From a virus, in the IMG/VR virus record IMGVR_UViG_3300036846_000518, positions 1 to 44,290 of that record: a DNA stretch of 44,290 nt; one strand, 5' to 3'. The translations under genes were made by a program, and so were the position numbers. This document shows positions 1 to 5,936 of the stretch, piece by piece (position 1 is the first letter of the stretch; each line of letters starts with the position of its first letter). The notes beneath the pieces are model-generated. The model saw nothing but the letters and a program-made list of their open reading frames with translations. It was not told the origin of the DNA and did not search any database.

Positions 1-102
1 ATGCCCGATGGAACAGACAACTTTTTCAATAAATAACTTTTTTGGCGAGGAACGAACCAGAAAAAGTTATTTATTGAAAAAGTTGTCTGTTCCATCGGGC
101 AT
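1..102. repeat. Left terminal inverted repeat (42-bp arms)
   Basis: Bases 1-42 are the exact reverse complement of 61-102, separated by an 18-nt loop (43-60). The outer arm begins on the first base of the window. The arms are AT-rich except for the GC-rich outer few bases. It could be a hairpin-type genome end read through by sequencing, or a fold-back artefact at a contig end. A short reading frame across the repeat is treated as spurious. Confidence 0.9.
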
Positions 103-260
103 AGCTCTACTTCTTAGCATACCTCCATCTACTTTTGCAACACTTCTTTACTTTCTTTTTTCCTTGTTTTCTTGCTGGCTCTCTCTAATCGGGGGTAAAC
201 CCTTCCATTTCTACCCTAGATAATTATTTGTGGCATCGCGCCCCAATGCCCTGCACGCCT
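103..260. other. Pyrimidine-rich gene-free stretch
   Basis: Between the terminal repeat and the first gene the + strand is strongly pyrimidine-rich, especially 109-195 with several T and CT runs. No ORF with a ribosome binding site is seen. A weak 5-bp hairpin (GGCAT/ATGCC, 232-250) lies just beyond the stop of the leftward gene block and might help end transcription, but it has no clear U-tract. Confidence 0.4.
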
Positions 261-563
261 TCAATTCTCCCGTTGCGGCCCTTGCCTATCTTTCGTCATC
301 TCTAAGAGCGTCTGAGTGCCTTTCTTGTCCGGGTCGTACACCTTTATGACACCCGCCACCGCGTTTTGGATAGCATCGACCGGCAACGCGATCACACAGG
401 CTACCAAAATCCGCCCCGGCTTTATCTCCGCCTCATTGCCCATCCGCACCGTCACCAGACCCGGCTCCTCAAGGCCGGAAACAAACCCGCAGATGTTCGA
501 CGTACCCAGATCGACCAGAACTTTGTCGCCAGCCGCCAAAACGTTGCCGATCCTGTCTTTCAT
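261..563 (-). CDS. Hypothetical protein, last gene of left leftward operon
   Basis: This gene encodes a 100-residue soluble protein that I do not recognise. The sequence alternates short beta-type stretches (DKVLVDLG, GLVTVRMGNE, GRILVACVI) and ends in a charged tail, which suggests a small beta-barrel or SH3-like fold; that is inference only. The start is the ATG at 563, with GGGAG a few bases upstream, rather than the GTG at 575. The ATG overlaps the stop of the upstream gene (ATGA, 560-563), so the two are probably translationally coupled. It is the last gene before the pyrimidine-rich left end. Confidence 0.65.
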   Translation of the reverse strand: MKDRIGNVLAAGDKVLVDLGTSNICGFVSGLEEPGLVTVRMGNEAEIKPGRILVACVIALPVDAIQNAVAGVIKVYDPDKKGTQTLLEMTKDRQGPQREN

Positions 564-724
564 TTCCGCTCCCACGTCTGCGCCGCCATCTTTCTTACCT
601 CCGGGTCAGTAACGGTGTGCCGGTCAACGTCCTCTTTCAGCTTCTCCGCCTCCTCCGACGAGAAAAACCGACCTTGAATCTCAGCCCAGACCGCCCGGTA
701 GTGAATTTCGCTAAGATTGTCCAT
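560..724 (-). CDS. Small hypothetical protein
   Basis: This is a 54-residue charged, helical-looking protein (EEAEKLKEDVDRHTV). The start is taken at the ATG at 724, with GGGGAA just upstream on the minus strand; the frame stays open to 787 but without a binding site there. The start overlaps the end of the upstream gene (711-724) and the end overlaps the downstream gene by 4 bases. The function is unknown. The tight overlaps argue that it is a real member of the left operon. Confidence 0.5.
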   Translation of the reverse strand: MDNLSEIHYRAVWAEIQGRFFSSEEAEKLKEDVDRHTVTDPEVRKMAAQTWERK

Positions 725-920
725 GGTTCCCCGCCAGTTCAGGCCGCAACCGCACCAAATCACGCGCCGCCTTTCTAAAATCAGCATCCGTTTTACAACT
801 ACTCAGATCGTAACCCAACACATCGGAAATCGTCTCATTCCGCACCCTTTTAGCGTCCGGTTTCGCTTCCGCAGACCGCCTCAACCTCCGCGCACCCTTC
901 AACCTTGCCTTTTGTCCCAT
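711..920 (-). CDS. Small basic hypothetical protein
   Basis: This is a 69-residue protein with a very basic N-terminal third (QKARLKGARRLRRS) followed by a more ordinary helical part. The start is placed at the ATG at 920; a TTG at 929 is an alternative, and neither has a strong ribosome binding site. It lies directly after the HTH gene in the leftward operon and overlaps the next gene by 14 bases. The basic N-terminus could bind nucleic acid, but nothing specific can be assigned. Confidence 0.45.
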   Translation of the reverse strand: MGQKARLKGARRLRRSAEAKPDAKRVRNETISDVLGYDLSSCKTDADFRKAARDLVRLRPELAGNHGQS

Positions 921-933
921 CGCAACCAACTTT

Positions 934-1623
934 CTAACCTAAACCATTCTTTCTACGATACTCTTCCCGCCACGCCACATCTTCAGGGCTCTCCTCCGTT
1001 ACCGGGCCACGATACACGCCAATTGCGGCCTCCACCGCCAGCTTTTCCGCCACAGCACGCTTCCCCGTCCGCCATTCCTTATGCTTCGCCCACAAATTCC
1101 CCGCCTCCGCGTATTCAAACTGCTTCCGCCAATGATCCGCCACGTCTCTAACCCGGCGCAGTTCCGAAGTAAGCGCCTCAACTGACTTTTCGAGACCGCG
1201 CTTCAGCGCGGGTGTAGTGGTTTTTAAAGCCTTTTCTCTGATAACAGCGGAGGTTTTGTCACCCACCCCCCTTTTGAACCCTAAGCCAATGAGTTTATAG
1301 AGGTTAGTATCGTTTCGGTTGGCGCTTATGCGCCGCGCTATGGTCTCAAGGAGACCCTTCTTCTCAAGACTCCGCAGTACCCGCTGTACGGTGCGAATCG
1401 AGCGCCGCGCCAGCGCCGCCAGCAGAGCTAGAGAAGGACCGAGTATCCCGCGCTGCGCGAAGCTAATAAGAACGCCTAACACCCGTTGCTCAATGGGTGT
1501 TACTGCATCCTCGATATTCTGAGGCATTGGCGTAAACAGGAAACCGGGACGAGCCAGCCGGGTATCCGAGGATTCACAATTTGAAGAGTTGACAGAGAGG
1601 AATGTGTTTGGTAGCGTTTGCAT
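934..1623 (-). CDS. Winged-helix/HTH DNA-binding protein, possible replication or regulatory protein
   Basis: The protein has 229 residues. Roughly residues 40-120 form a helix-turn-helix region of the HTH_36/winged-helix kind: a block reading ALARRSIRTVQRVLRSLEKK followed by GLLETIARR, the pattern of a recognition helix then a wing. The C-terminal half is charged and helical. Such domains occur in phage and plasmid replication initiators and in transcription regulators. With no other replication initiator in the window, a replication role is attractive but inferred. The start is the ATG at 1623, with AAAGGAG upstream; the frame is open back to a TTG at 1704 that has no binding site. The leader just upstream is strongly folded. 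Confidence 0.7.
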   Translation of the reverse strand: MQTLPNTFLSVNSSNCESSDTRLARPGFLFTPMPQNIEDAVTPIEQRVLGVLISFAQRGILGPSLALLAALARRSIRTVQRVLRSLEKKGLLETIARRISANRNDTNLYKLIGLGFKRGVGDKTSAVIREKALKTTTPALKRGLEKSVEALTSELRRVRDVADHWRKQFEYAEAGNLWAKHKEWRTGKRAVAEKLAVEAAIGVYRGPVTEESPEDVAWREEYRRKNGLG

Positions 1624-1644
1624 AACTGCTCCTTTGACCGGGGG

Positions 1645-1741
1645 CAACAAAACACCTGCACCATGCGCTATGGGAAGCGCATAGATGTTTTGTCGGGGAA
1701 TCAAAAGTAATTCGAGCGGGGCCGGGTGTTCACCCCGGCCC
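1645..1741 (-). promoter_or_regulatory. Structured leader of the HTH gene (nested hairpins)
   Basis: On the minus strand, an 8-bp stem (ACAAAACA 1693-1686 with TGTTTTGT 1654-1647, extendable by a G-U and a G-C pair) encloses a 6-bp hairpin (ATGCGC/GCGCAT, 1682-1663). The Shine-Dalgarno and ATG of the HTH gene follow. Further upstream, 1719-1741 forms an 8-bp GC hairpin (GGGCCGGG/CCCGGCCC) without a U-tract. These are seen directly; a role in translation control or RNA processing is inference. Confidence 0.5.
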
Positions 1742-1745
1742 TTCT

Positions 1746-1889
1746 CTACGTTTGCAGGTTGAAGCGACTAGAGGGAACTGTGGGATTTACATGCCGCACA
1801 GAGAACTCACAGCCGCTTGAAGACACAGACAGGGAAAAACCTCTCCCAACTTCCAAAATTTTCGCGTGATGTAGAACGTCATGCAGCAT
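1746..1889 (-). CDS. Small ORF (47 aa) behind pseudoknot leader
   Basis: This short frame starts at the ATG at 1889 and encodes 47 residues (beginning MLHDVLHHAKILEVGRG), ending in TAG at 1746. It has a good ribosome binding site (AGGGGAG, 1901-1895) five bases from the ATG. The site directly follows the potential pseudoknot at 1944-1903, and part of the pseudoknot can pair with the site. I do not recognise the product. The binding site and placement support translation, but with so short a frame a leader peptide or a chance ORF is possible. Confidence 0.4.
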   Translation of the reverse strand: MLHDVLHHAKILEVGRGFSLSVSSSGCEFSVRHVNPTVPSSRFNLQT

Positions 1890-1894
1890 TGGCA

Positions 1895-1944
1895 CTCCCC
1901 TACTGATACATGGGGCTGACCGGGGGAGGTATCAGACTCCCCCG
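1895..1944 (-). promoter_or_regulatory. Candidate H-type RNA pseudoknot with anti-Shine-Dalgarno pairing
   Basis: Read on the minus strand, stem 1 is CGGGGGAG (1944-1937) with CTCCCCCG (1928-1921), 8 bp. Its loop holds CTGATAC (1935-1929), which pairs perfectly with GTATCAG (1909-1903), 7 bp. Loop lengths are 1, 0 and 11 nt, a sterically reasonable H-type pseudoknot. The 3' strand of stem 1 (CTCCCC) can instead pair with the ribosome binding site GGGGAG (1900-1895) of the 47-aa ORF. That gives two exclusive states, one exposing and one hiding the site. Pairing is seen; switching is inferred. Confidence 0.5.
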
Positions 1945-1981
1945 ACCACTGCGCCGGTAGCGAACCGACGTTTAGCCTCAA

Positions 1982-2021
1982 AGTCTCGAACAGCGCCGCC
2001 GCCCGATGACAATTCGAGACT
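1982..2021. repeat. 9-bp inverted repeat overlapping promoter -10
   Basis: AGTCTCGAA (1982-1990) and TTCGAGACT (2013-2021) are perfect inverted copies 22 nt apart. One arm overlaps the proposed leftward -10 element (2024-2019). It could be a pair of operator half-sites, or an RNA hairpin if transcription starts further upstream. Confidence 0.5.
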
Positions 2022-2048
2022 ATACGCAGACCCGGCCTTTCTATGCAA
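2019..2048 (-). promoter_or_regulatory. Candidate sigma70-like promoter for left operon
   Basis: On the minus strand there is TTGCAT (2048-2043), an 18-nt spacer and TATAGT (2024-2019), matching the -35/-10 consensus at 4/6 and 5/6. The 1890-2109 interval holds no convincing gene. Transcription from here would give a long structured leader before the 47-aa ORF and the HTH gene. Confidence 0.4.
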
Positions 2049-2109
2049 GTGTCTAAGATTAAAGGGTTAACGATTAAGGTTCAACTTTAAGTGTTGAGAG
2101 CATAGGAAC

Positions 2110-2397
2110 TTATTTTTTTTTCCAAGGTCGTCCTGGCATCGTTTCCGCGACCCGGATCACCTTGGCGACCGCAGCGCGGAGATGCGTGGGAACCTCCAGC
2201 AGCGAACTTTTTTCCAACCTCAGACCCGGCCCGAACTTCAACACCGTAAGACAACCGATGCACACCGAAAAATCGCCAACCACCGGCCTATCCCGCGAGG
2301 TCAGGTTGGTGACAGAATCCAGCTTTTGAAAACAAACCGGGCAGGTGCACAAAGGCACCTGCCCGGTATAGCCATCCCGAATGAACGGATTGAACAT
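2110..2397 (-). CDS. Zinc-ribbon-like hypothetical protein
   Basis: The protein has 95 residues. It contains a CPVC pair near residue 20 and a second CIGC pair about 30 residues later, the arrangement of a small treble-clef or zinc-ribbon fold. The C-terminus is basic and ends in three lysines. The start is set at the ATG at 2397, with AAAGGG about 11 bases upstream; a TTG at 2448 would overlap the preceding gene. It lies 14 bases after the 3-TM protein gene and probably shares its transcript. The function is unknown. Confidence 0.6.
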   Translation of the reverse strand: MFNPFIRDGYTGQVPLCTCPVCFQKLDSVTNLTSRDRPVVGDFSVCIGCLTVLKFGPGLRLEKSSLLEVPTHLRAAVAKVIRVAETMPGRPWKKK

Positions 2398-2411
2398 CAG
2401 AGATGGCCCTT

Positions 2412-2723
2412 TCAACCGCAGTGTAACGACCGGAGGATTGAGATGCAAAGAGCTAGAACGGAAATTACCGCTAGTGCCGTCGCTATAAATGGCTCATTGG
2501 CTTCAATTCGCTCACGATCCGTAGTTGCTTTAGCTGTACTTCGCCGCGCCCATCTATAGGAGCCGAAACAGAAGGACGCGGGGATAATCAGCATGATTAA
2601 GTTGTTCAGATTCCAATGAGATTGCCATAGCAGCCAAGCCATAAACAATCCCACCACAACAAGCAAACCGCCCTGAACGACAGACCAGTTTTTTTCAGGA
2701 AAGGCTTTTAATACTTTCTCCAT
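2412..2723 (-). CDS. Small multi-pass membrane protein
   Basis: This 103-residue protein has hydrophobic segments at about residues 16-35, 41-57 and 80-97, separated by a short basic-acidic stretch (YRWARRSTAKATTDRERIE). It is therefore predicted to cross the inner membrane three times. The start is the ATG at 2723, six bases after GGGAGG; an ATG at 2729 is too close to that site. It sits between the Tat-signal gene and the zinc-ribbon gene. A role in lysis, exclusion or envelope modification is possible but not shown. Confidence 0.6.
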   Translation of the reverse strand: MEKVLKAFPEKNWSVVQGGLLVVVGLFMAWLLWQSHWNLNNLIMLIIPASFCFGSYRWARRSTAKATTDRERIEANEPFIATALAVISVLALCISILRSLHCG

Positions 2724-2739
2724 AAACATCCTCCCTTCC

Positions 2740-3261
2740 CTAGCAGTAGGCAGCGATTGCAATTAACGCGATGACCAGAAGCACCCCCATTATCAGCACA
2801 GCGGCAGGGGCAACATCCATGATAAAAGCGACCTCTTCCAGCACTTCGGGGTTTGCGATCAGCCAAGCCCTCAGTTGCCCTAAGCTGTAAATACCAATCG
2901 CATCAAGGAATTTGCAAGTGTTGAAACTGGGGGCAGCGCCGCCACTGGCAAAGTGATTCGCGATGTTCGCCCGAAGAAGAGCCTCCGTAAAAAAAGTGTA
3001 GTTGGTCTCATCATCAGGATTCGGCCAGTCGGTAAGATAGTCGCCGCCACGGTCCCTCCCTCCCAAATAAATCTCTTCTTCGGGGGGATACATCGAGTCT
3101 TGCCAGTCAACCCAACTAACCCACCAATACCAATACGTGGGATCCCACTGTGGAGCTACGGCAGTGCTTTGTGCGACAGCGGGTTGAGGGGTGAAAGTGA
3201 AGGCGGCAGCGGTAGCTGTAGTCGCCAGCGAACAAGAAAGAAAAGTTCTGCGATTCATCAT
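2740..3261 (-). CDS. Tat-signal, membrane-anchored exported protein
   Basis: The protein has 173 residues. The N-terminus carries a twin-arginine motif (NRRTFLS), a moderately hydrophobic alanine-threonine stretch and an AVA-Q type cleavage site near residue 31, so export by the Tat system is likely. The middle is rich in Trp, Tyr, Asp and Pro, and a C-terminal hydrophobic segment (about 152-172) would anchor it. I do not recognise the family. The ATG at 3261 is preceded by AAGGAGAGG at ideal spacing. In a phage, an exported anchored protein suggests superinfection exclusion or envelope modification, but this is inference. Confidence 0.65.
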   Translation of the reverse strand: MMNRRTFLSCSLATTATAAAFTFTPQPAVAQSTAVAPQWDPTYWYWWVSWVDWQDSMYPPEEEIYLGGRDRGGDYLTDWPNPDDETNYTFFTEALLRANIANHFASGGAAPSFNTCKFLDAIGIYSLGQLRAWLIANPEVLEEVAFIMDVAPAAVLIMGVLLVIALIAIAAYC

Positions 3262-3282
3262 TGTGATTCCTCTCCTTAAAGT

Positions 3283-3292
3283 GTGTAGTTAT
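3283..3292 (+). repeat. GTGTAGTTAT interspersed word
   Basis: This is one of the exact GTGTAGTTAT copies, in the intergenic gap between the DUF3846 gene and the Tat-signal gene. Here it lies opposite in orientation to the flanking leftward genes, which argues against a simple promoter element at this copy. See the finding on the repeated word. Confidence 0.5.
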
Positions 3293-3318
3293 TATCGGGC
3301 CGGTATCTTCTTTTTTGG

Positions 3319-3615
3319 CTATCCCTCCGCCTCGCCCTCCCCCGGCCCGTTCACTTCGAGCCATGTATCGACCACCAGCGCATCGCCGACTACCGGATCA
3401 CGGCGACCATACTTGTAGACGCGGGTTGCCGCCGCATTCAACGGCTTCCGCTTTAACTTGCCTTCGTCATCGAGTACCATCCACCTGCCGTCAAGCGTCA
3501 TCGCAATTTCGATGTAGCCGCCGACCAGTGTTTGCAATTCCTGAAGGCTCCAATTGACTCCGTTCGGCGGTTGCAAGACCTCCGCCGTGCCGTCAGCGCG
3601 TAACAGTGTCGCCAT
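3319..3615 (-). CDS. DUF3846-like protein
   Basis: This is a 98-residue protein. The phrases PPNGVNWSLQELQTLVGGYIE, in parts, then LDGRWMVLDDEGKLKRKPLN, and finally VVGDALVVD follow the layout I associate with DUF3846, a small family common in phages and plasmids with no known function. The ATG at 3615 is used; a GTG at 3618 lies directly before it and overlaps the upstream stop (GTGATG junction), so coupling to the upstream gene is likely. It is preceded by GGGGAG. A 57-bp gap separates it from the next leftward gene. Confidence 0.7.
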   Translation of the reverse strand: MATLLRADGTAEVLQPPNGVNWSLQELQTLVGGYIEIAMTLDGRWMVLDDEGKLKRKPLNAAATRVYKYGRRDPVVGDALVVDTWLEVNGPGEGEAEG

Positions 3616-3827
3616 CACTCCCCTGCACTTTCCGCAGCCGGAGCCGCAGGTACTAACAGTTCGTTGACCAGTTCTGCAAGCCGCACAGCGTTTTCTACGC
3701 CGGAACCTCTCAGCACCCCAAGCAGATAAAAAATCTCATGCCGAGGGTCTTTCGGTTGCGGATGTAATGTTGCGTTGTTGTTGCTCGAAGGGCGAGCGTC
3801 CCTAGCCGGTACTGTTGTTTTCGCCAA
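3615..3827 (-). CDS. Small hypothetical protein, TTG start
   Basis: This 70-residue protein has a basic, Pro- and Asn-rich N-terminus and a helical C-terminal part (LLGVLRGSGVENAVRLAELVNELL). The start is a TTG at 3827, supported by GGAGG six bases upstream. The stop overlaps the start of the DUF3846 gene. It begins one base after the stop of the zinc-ribbon gene. I do not recognise a family. Confidence 0.55.
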   Translation of the reverse strand: MAKTTVPARDARPSSNNNATLHPQPKDPRHEIFYLLGVLRGSGVENAVRLAELVNELLVPAAPAAESAGE

Positions 3828-3828
3828 G

Positions 3829-3945
3829 TTATTCCTCCGTGTGCTGTTCGATGTAGCCGCAGTTATGACACTCCCATTGCGAACCTGCGCGGCAGTGGGA
3901 AGCGCCCAGTGTCATCCATCCTCCGCATTTCGGACACGTCTTCAT
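3829..3945 (-). CDS. Short zinc-ribbon protein
   Basis: This 38-residue protein is essentially one zinc ribbon: CPKC near the start and CHNC near the end, with a glycine after each pair (CPKCGG, CHNCGY). The ATG at 3945 overlaps the stop of the RHH-like gene (ATGA). Single zinc ribbons of this size are common in phages, often of unknown role. The frame stays open upstream of 3945 but that part lies over the RHH-like gene. Confidence 0.6.
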   Translation of the reverse strand: MKTCPKCGGWMTLGASHCRAGSQWECHNCGYIEQHTEE

Positions 3946-4196
3946 TCCGTTACCTGTTTCTGTTTTGCCACCTCTTTCCGCTTGAGAACCTTTGCAGCTT
4001 CCCGCGTGAGGGTTTTGGTTGCCCAACCGTTGAAGGAGATGCCTTCCGCCTTCGCCGCATTGTGCAAGTTCGTGTTGTCCGCAGCCAAGAGCCGGATGGA
4101 TTGGACGACCACCCCGGTACGGCGCTTAGAGCGCCGCCCTACCCCCTTGGTGTAGCTATTGATTCGGATTTCTTTTGCTTCACGTTTAATTGCCAT
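3942..4196 (-). CDS. Ribbon-helix-helix-like DNA-binding protein
   Basis: This 84-residue protein is rich in Lys and Arg. The segment LHNAAKAEGISFNGWATKTL resembles the C-terminal helices of HicB/Arc-type ribbon-helix-helix proteins (an LxxAAxxxGxSxNxW pattern), which dimerise to bind operators. It is the first gene of its leftward cluster and faces the rightward RusA gene across a roughly 30-bp divergent gap containing the GTGTAGTTAT word, so it could regulate that region. The ATG at 4196 is chosen; a TTG at 4202 is possible and neither has a clear binding site. Confidence 0.6.
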   Translation of the reverse strand: MAIKREAKEIRINSYTKGVGRRSKRRTGVVVQSIRLLAADNTNLHNAAKAEGISFNGWATKTLTREAAKVLKRKEVAKQKQVTE

Positions 4197-4216
4197 AATC
4201 AAGGTTGTAGATGTTA

Positions 4217-4229
4217 GAGTGTAGTTATG
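4217..4229 (+). repeat. GAGTGTAGTTATG word at divergent gene junction
   Basis: This 13-mer also occurs exactly at 9241-9253 and 24973-24985. Here it sits between the divergent RHH-like and RusA genes, and its last three bases are the proposed RusA start codon. It may be an operator or a -10-like element; a related word (ATGTAGTTAC) lies at 4249. Confidence 0.55.
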
Positions 4230-4652
4230 TCAACCCCCGAAATGGAAGATGTAGTTACGTTCACCGTTCCCTACCTCATCCCGCCGAGCGGGAATCACTA
4301 CAGAGTGCCTTGTGTCTTCCGCGACCTCTATGGCAAAACGCGCCGGGGCTTCAAGGTCACACCCGAGGCCAAGGCGTACAAAGAGGCCGTTGCTGTCTTC
4401 GCCCGAGGCCGCACCGTCGCCCCGCCCGATGCCCTCAAGAAAAAAACCGCCTATGACGTGCGGATGGTGGTCGTGCTTGGCCGAGGCCAACGCGGAGACG
4501 AAGACAACTTTCATAAGGTGGGAATCGACGCACTTATAAGCGCCGGAGTCATCCACTCCGACGCCTACGCGCATTGCGTCTGCGATGTCATCCGCGACCA
4601 GCGCGACAAACCCCGCACCGAATACACCGTAGCCAGAAAGAAGGACCAATGA
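4227..4652 (+). CDS. rusA: RusA-family Holliday junction resolvase
   Basis: This is a 141-residue endonuclease of the RusA family, which cleaves four-way DNA junctions during recombination or before packaging. Visible landmarks are the N-terminal PPSGNHYR motif (residues 19-26), the acidic DEDNFHK block (91-97) followed by DAL (101-103), and a further Asp at 112 in the GVIHSDAY phrase, matching the metal-binding pattern and the usual length of the family. It is the first gene of the rightward block. The ATG at 4227 lacks a Shine-Dalgarno site and overlaps the GTGTAGTTAT word; an in-frame ATG at 4242 is an alternative, perhaps leaderless. Confidence 0.85.
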   Translation: MSTPEMEDVVTFTVPYLIPPSGNHYRVPCVFRDLYGKTRRGFKVTPEAKAYKEAVAVFARGRTVAPPDALKKKTAYDVRMVVVLGRGQRGDEDNFHKVGIDALISAGVIHSDAYAHCVCDVIRDQRDKPRTEYTVARKKDQ

Positions 4653-5035
4653 GAGCAGATCACTTTTCCGGCATCATTCCCCATTGCGTGATGTGCGGTG
4701 CAGTTATTCCCAACGACCGGCCCAAGCACGCCATCACCTGTAGCAAGGAATGCAGCGACACCCGCAAAAACTGGAGGCGCAGCAAACAGGATGCGCGGGA
4801 GTGCCGCTATTGCCGCCGCCCCGCGTCCATGGCCGAGCGCAGCCGCTACCAGCGCTGGAGACGATGGGAGGAGAAGAACCCGCCGCCCGACGCCGACCTC
4901 TCCCCGGAGGAGCTTGCGGAGCGGGAGTATCGTAGAGCCAACCCGCCCAAGAGACGCGGCCCCAAATCCAAACCCACAATCGAGACCAGCGATGACCCAT
5001 CCCCATCTGACGATAGAGGAGTTACGCAAGCGTAA
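4649..5035 (+). CDS. Zinc-finger hypothetical protein
   Basis: This 128-residue protein has an N-terminal Cys/His cluster: CVMCG near residue 12, then CSKEC about 17 residues later and CRYC after that. The first two resemble the small phage zinc fingers that accompany resolvases and terminases. The rest is strongly basic, then acidic and Pro-rich. The ATG at 4649 overlaps the RusA stop (ATGA), so the two are likely coupled. A DNA-binding or packaging accessory role is plausible but not demonstrated. Confidence 0.6.
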   Translation: MRADHFSGIIPHCVMCGAVIPNDRPKHAITCSKECSDTRKNWRRSKQDARECRYCRRPASMAERSRYQRWRRWEEKNPPPDADLSPEELAEREYRRANPPKRRGPKSKPTIETSDDPSPSDDRGVTQA

Positions 5036-5324
5036 CCGCGACCTGATTGAAGAGGAGCGCCAGCAGACCAAGGGCGCGACCTCCCTTTGGTATCTCTCCT
5101 GTGCCAGCCCGAGCGGGTTTCTGGGAGGCGTCATCGTTCGCGCCTTTGGCTTTGTACACGCTTGTCAGCGAGCGCGAGACCTTGGCATCAATCCGGGGGG
5201 GGAAATTCGTGGGCTTCCAATCCCAACGCTAAAGAACCCCCCTGCAAAGTACATTGACAGACTGTTATCGGAGGAGGAACTAGAGGAGTGTTGGGGAGAG
5301 ACGATTCGATGGGGAAAGCAATGA
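4992..5324 (+). CDS. Hypothetical protein
   Basis: The frame encodes 110 residues starting at the ATG at 4992, inside the last 44 bases of the preceding gene in another frame. The N-terminal third is a charged helix (ELRKRNRDLIEEERQQTKG). The middle is a small hydrophobic Gly-rich stretch (SGFLGGVIVRAFGFV), and the C-terminus is acidic. I recognise no family. Only a weak ribosome binding site is present, so the start could lie further down. Confidence 0.5.
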   Translation: MTHPHLTIEELRKRNRDLIEEERQQTKGATSLWYLSCASPSGFLGGVIVRAFGFVHACQRARDLGINPGGEIRGLPIPTLKNPPAKYIDRLLSEEELEECWGETIRWGKQ

Positions 5325-5506
5325 GTATCCATTGGGAGGTTGAGATAGTCTCCCGTTCTGGCGGAGGTTGGGTGTCGCCGTTCATGCCCATGCAGGAAGA
5401 AGAGGCGCGAGCGCTGATGACGCAACTGAAGTTCAGCAAGCGTTTGGTGAAGGTGCACACGGTTCGACGGGTGGAGGAAGAGTTTGAAGAAAAAAGACCG
5501 CACTAG
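5321..5506 (+). CDS. Small hypothetical protein
   Basis: This 61-residue protein begins MSIHWEVEIVSRSGGGWV and is rich in Glu and Arg towards the end. The ATG at 5321 overlaps the upstream stop (ATGA) and GGGAAAG lies just upstream. It overlaps the next gene by 23 bases. No family is recognised. The compact beta-strand-like start and the coupling support a real gene. Confidence 0.5.
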   Translation: MSIHWEVEIVSRSGGGWVSPFMPMQEEEARALMTQLKFSKRLVKVHTVRRVEEEFEEKRPH

Positions 5507-5735
5507 TGAAGAGAAACAGTTCGATGGTATGCTCAAAACCGCGATGAAACGGCTTGGGCCTAATCCCCAGACCGCAGAGCCGCCAACCCCCTTCCCCTAT
5601 GTTCTCGTCTGGGATCGACTAGGGCGCAAGGGGCAGCGGGTGAAGATTACCCGCCAATCCGCCAAGACAGCGCAGATCAAGTTTGAGGACGGCTTTACCA
5701 CCGTCATCAACCGTCAAGCACTCCGGCGCATCTAG
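5484..5735 (+). CDS. Small basic hypothetical protein, TTG start
   Basis: This 83-residue protein starts at a TTG at 5484, a few bases after GAGGAAG. The second half (FPYVLVWDRLGRKGQRVKI then QIKFEDGFTTVINRQALRRI) looks like a small beta-barrel of the kind found in many phage and plasmid proteins, with a basic surface. No named family is recognised. It lies within a run of coupled small genes ahead of the terminase. Confidence 0.5.
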   Translation: MKKKDRTSEEKQFDGMLKTAMKRLGPNPQTAEPPTPFPYVLVWDRLGRKGQRVKITRQSAKTAQIKFEDGFTTVINRQALRRI

Positions 5736-5765
5736 GGCGCGTCCGGGTGCACCCGGAGGCGCGTC

Positions 5766-5936
5766 ATGCTGCTAATCGTTGTCATCCTGCTAGTCGCCTA
5801 CGTCACGGTTCCGCTCATCGACCTAGTTCTTAACGAACGGGTACGCATCCCCGTCAAAATCGCCGTCTACGCTGTCACCTTCGTATGGGTGGTCTGGGTA
5901 CTCGTCGCCGGGAGGCCGGGATATGCCGGGACTTAG
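5766..5936 (+). CDS. Small two-segment membrane protein
   Basis: This short frame starts at the ATG at 5766 and encodes 56 residues (beginning MLLIVVILLVAYVTVPL). It has two hydrophobic stretches, about residues 1-21 and 30-48, separated by a short charged turn (NERVRIPVK). It overlaps the next gene by 14 bases. The size and topology fit a small holin- or spanin-like membrane protein, but no motif proves this. GGAGG lies about 10 bases upstream of the ATG. Confidence 0.5.
   Translation: MLLIVVILLVAYVTVPLIDLVLNERVRIPVKIAVYAVTFVWVVWVLVAGRPGYAGT

Noticed and set aside
8-223. Rightward ORF of 71 codons with a hydrophobic stretch at the left end
   Set aside because: Its first third is encoded by the terminal inverted repeat and its loop, there is no ribosome binding site, and the hydrophobic part reflects the pyrimidine-rich tract.
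711-1151. Rightward Pro/Arg/Ser-rich ORF opposite the left operon
   Set aside because: Composition is typical of an antisense shadow, and the leftward frames have coupled starts and sensible protein sequence.
1787-1981. Leftward ORF of 64 codons in the gap before the HTH gene
   Set aside because: It has no Shine-Dalgarno site, and the sequence is better explained by RNA structure and the 47-codon frame with a good site.
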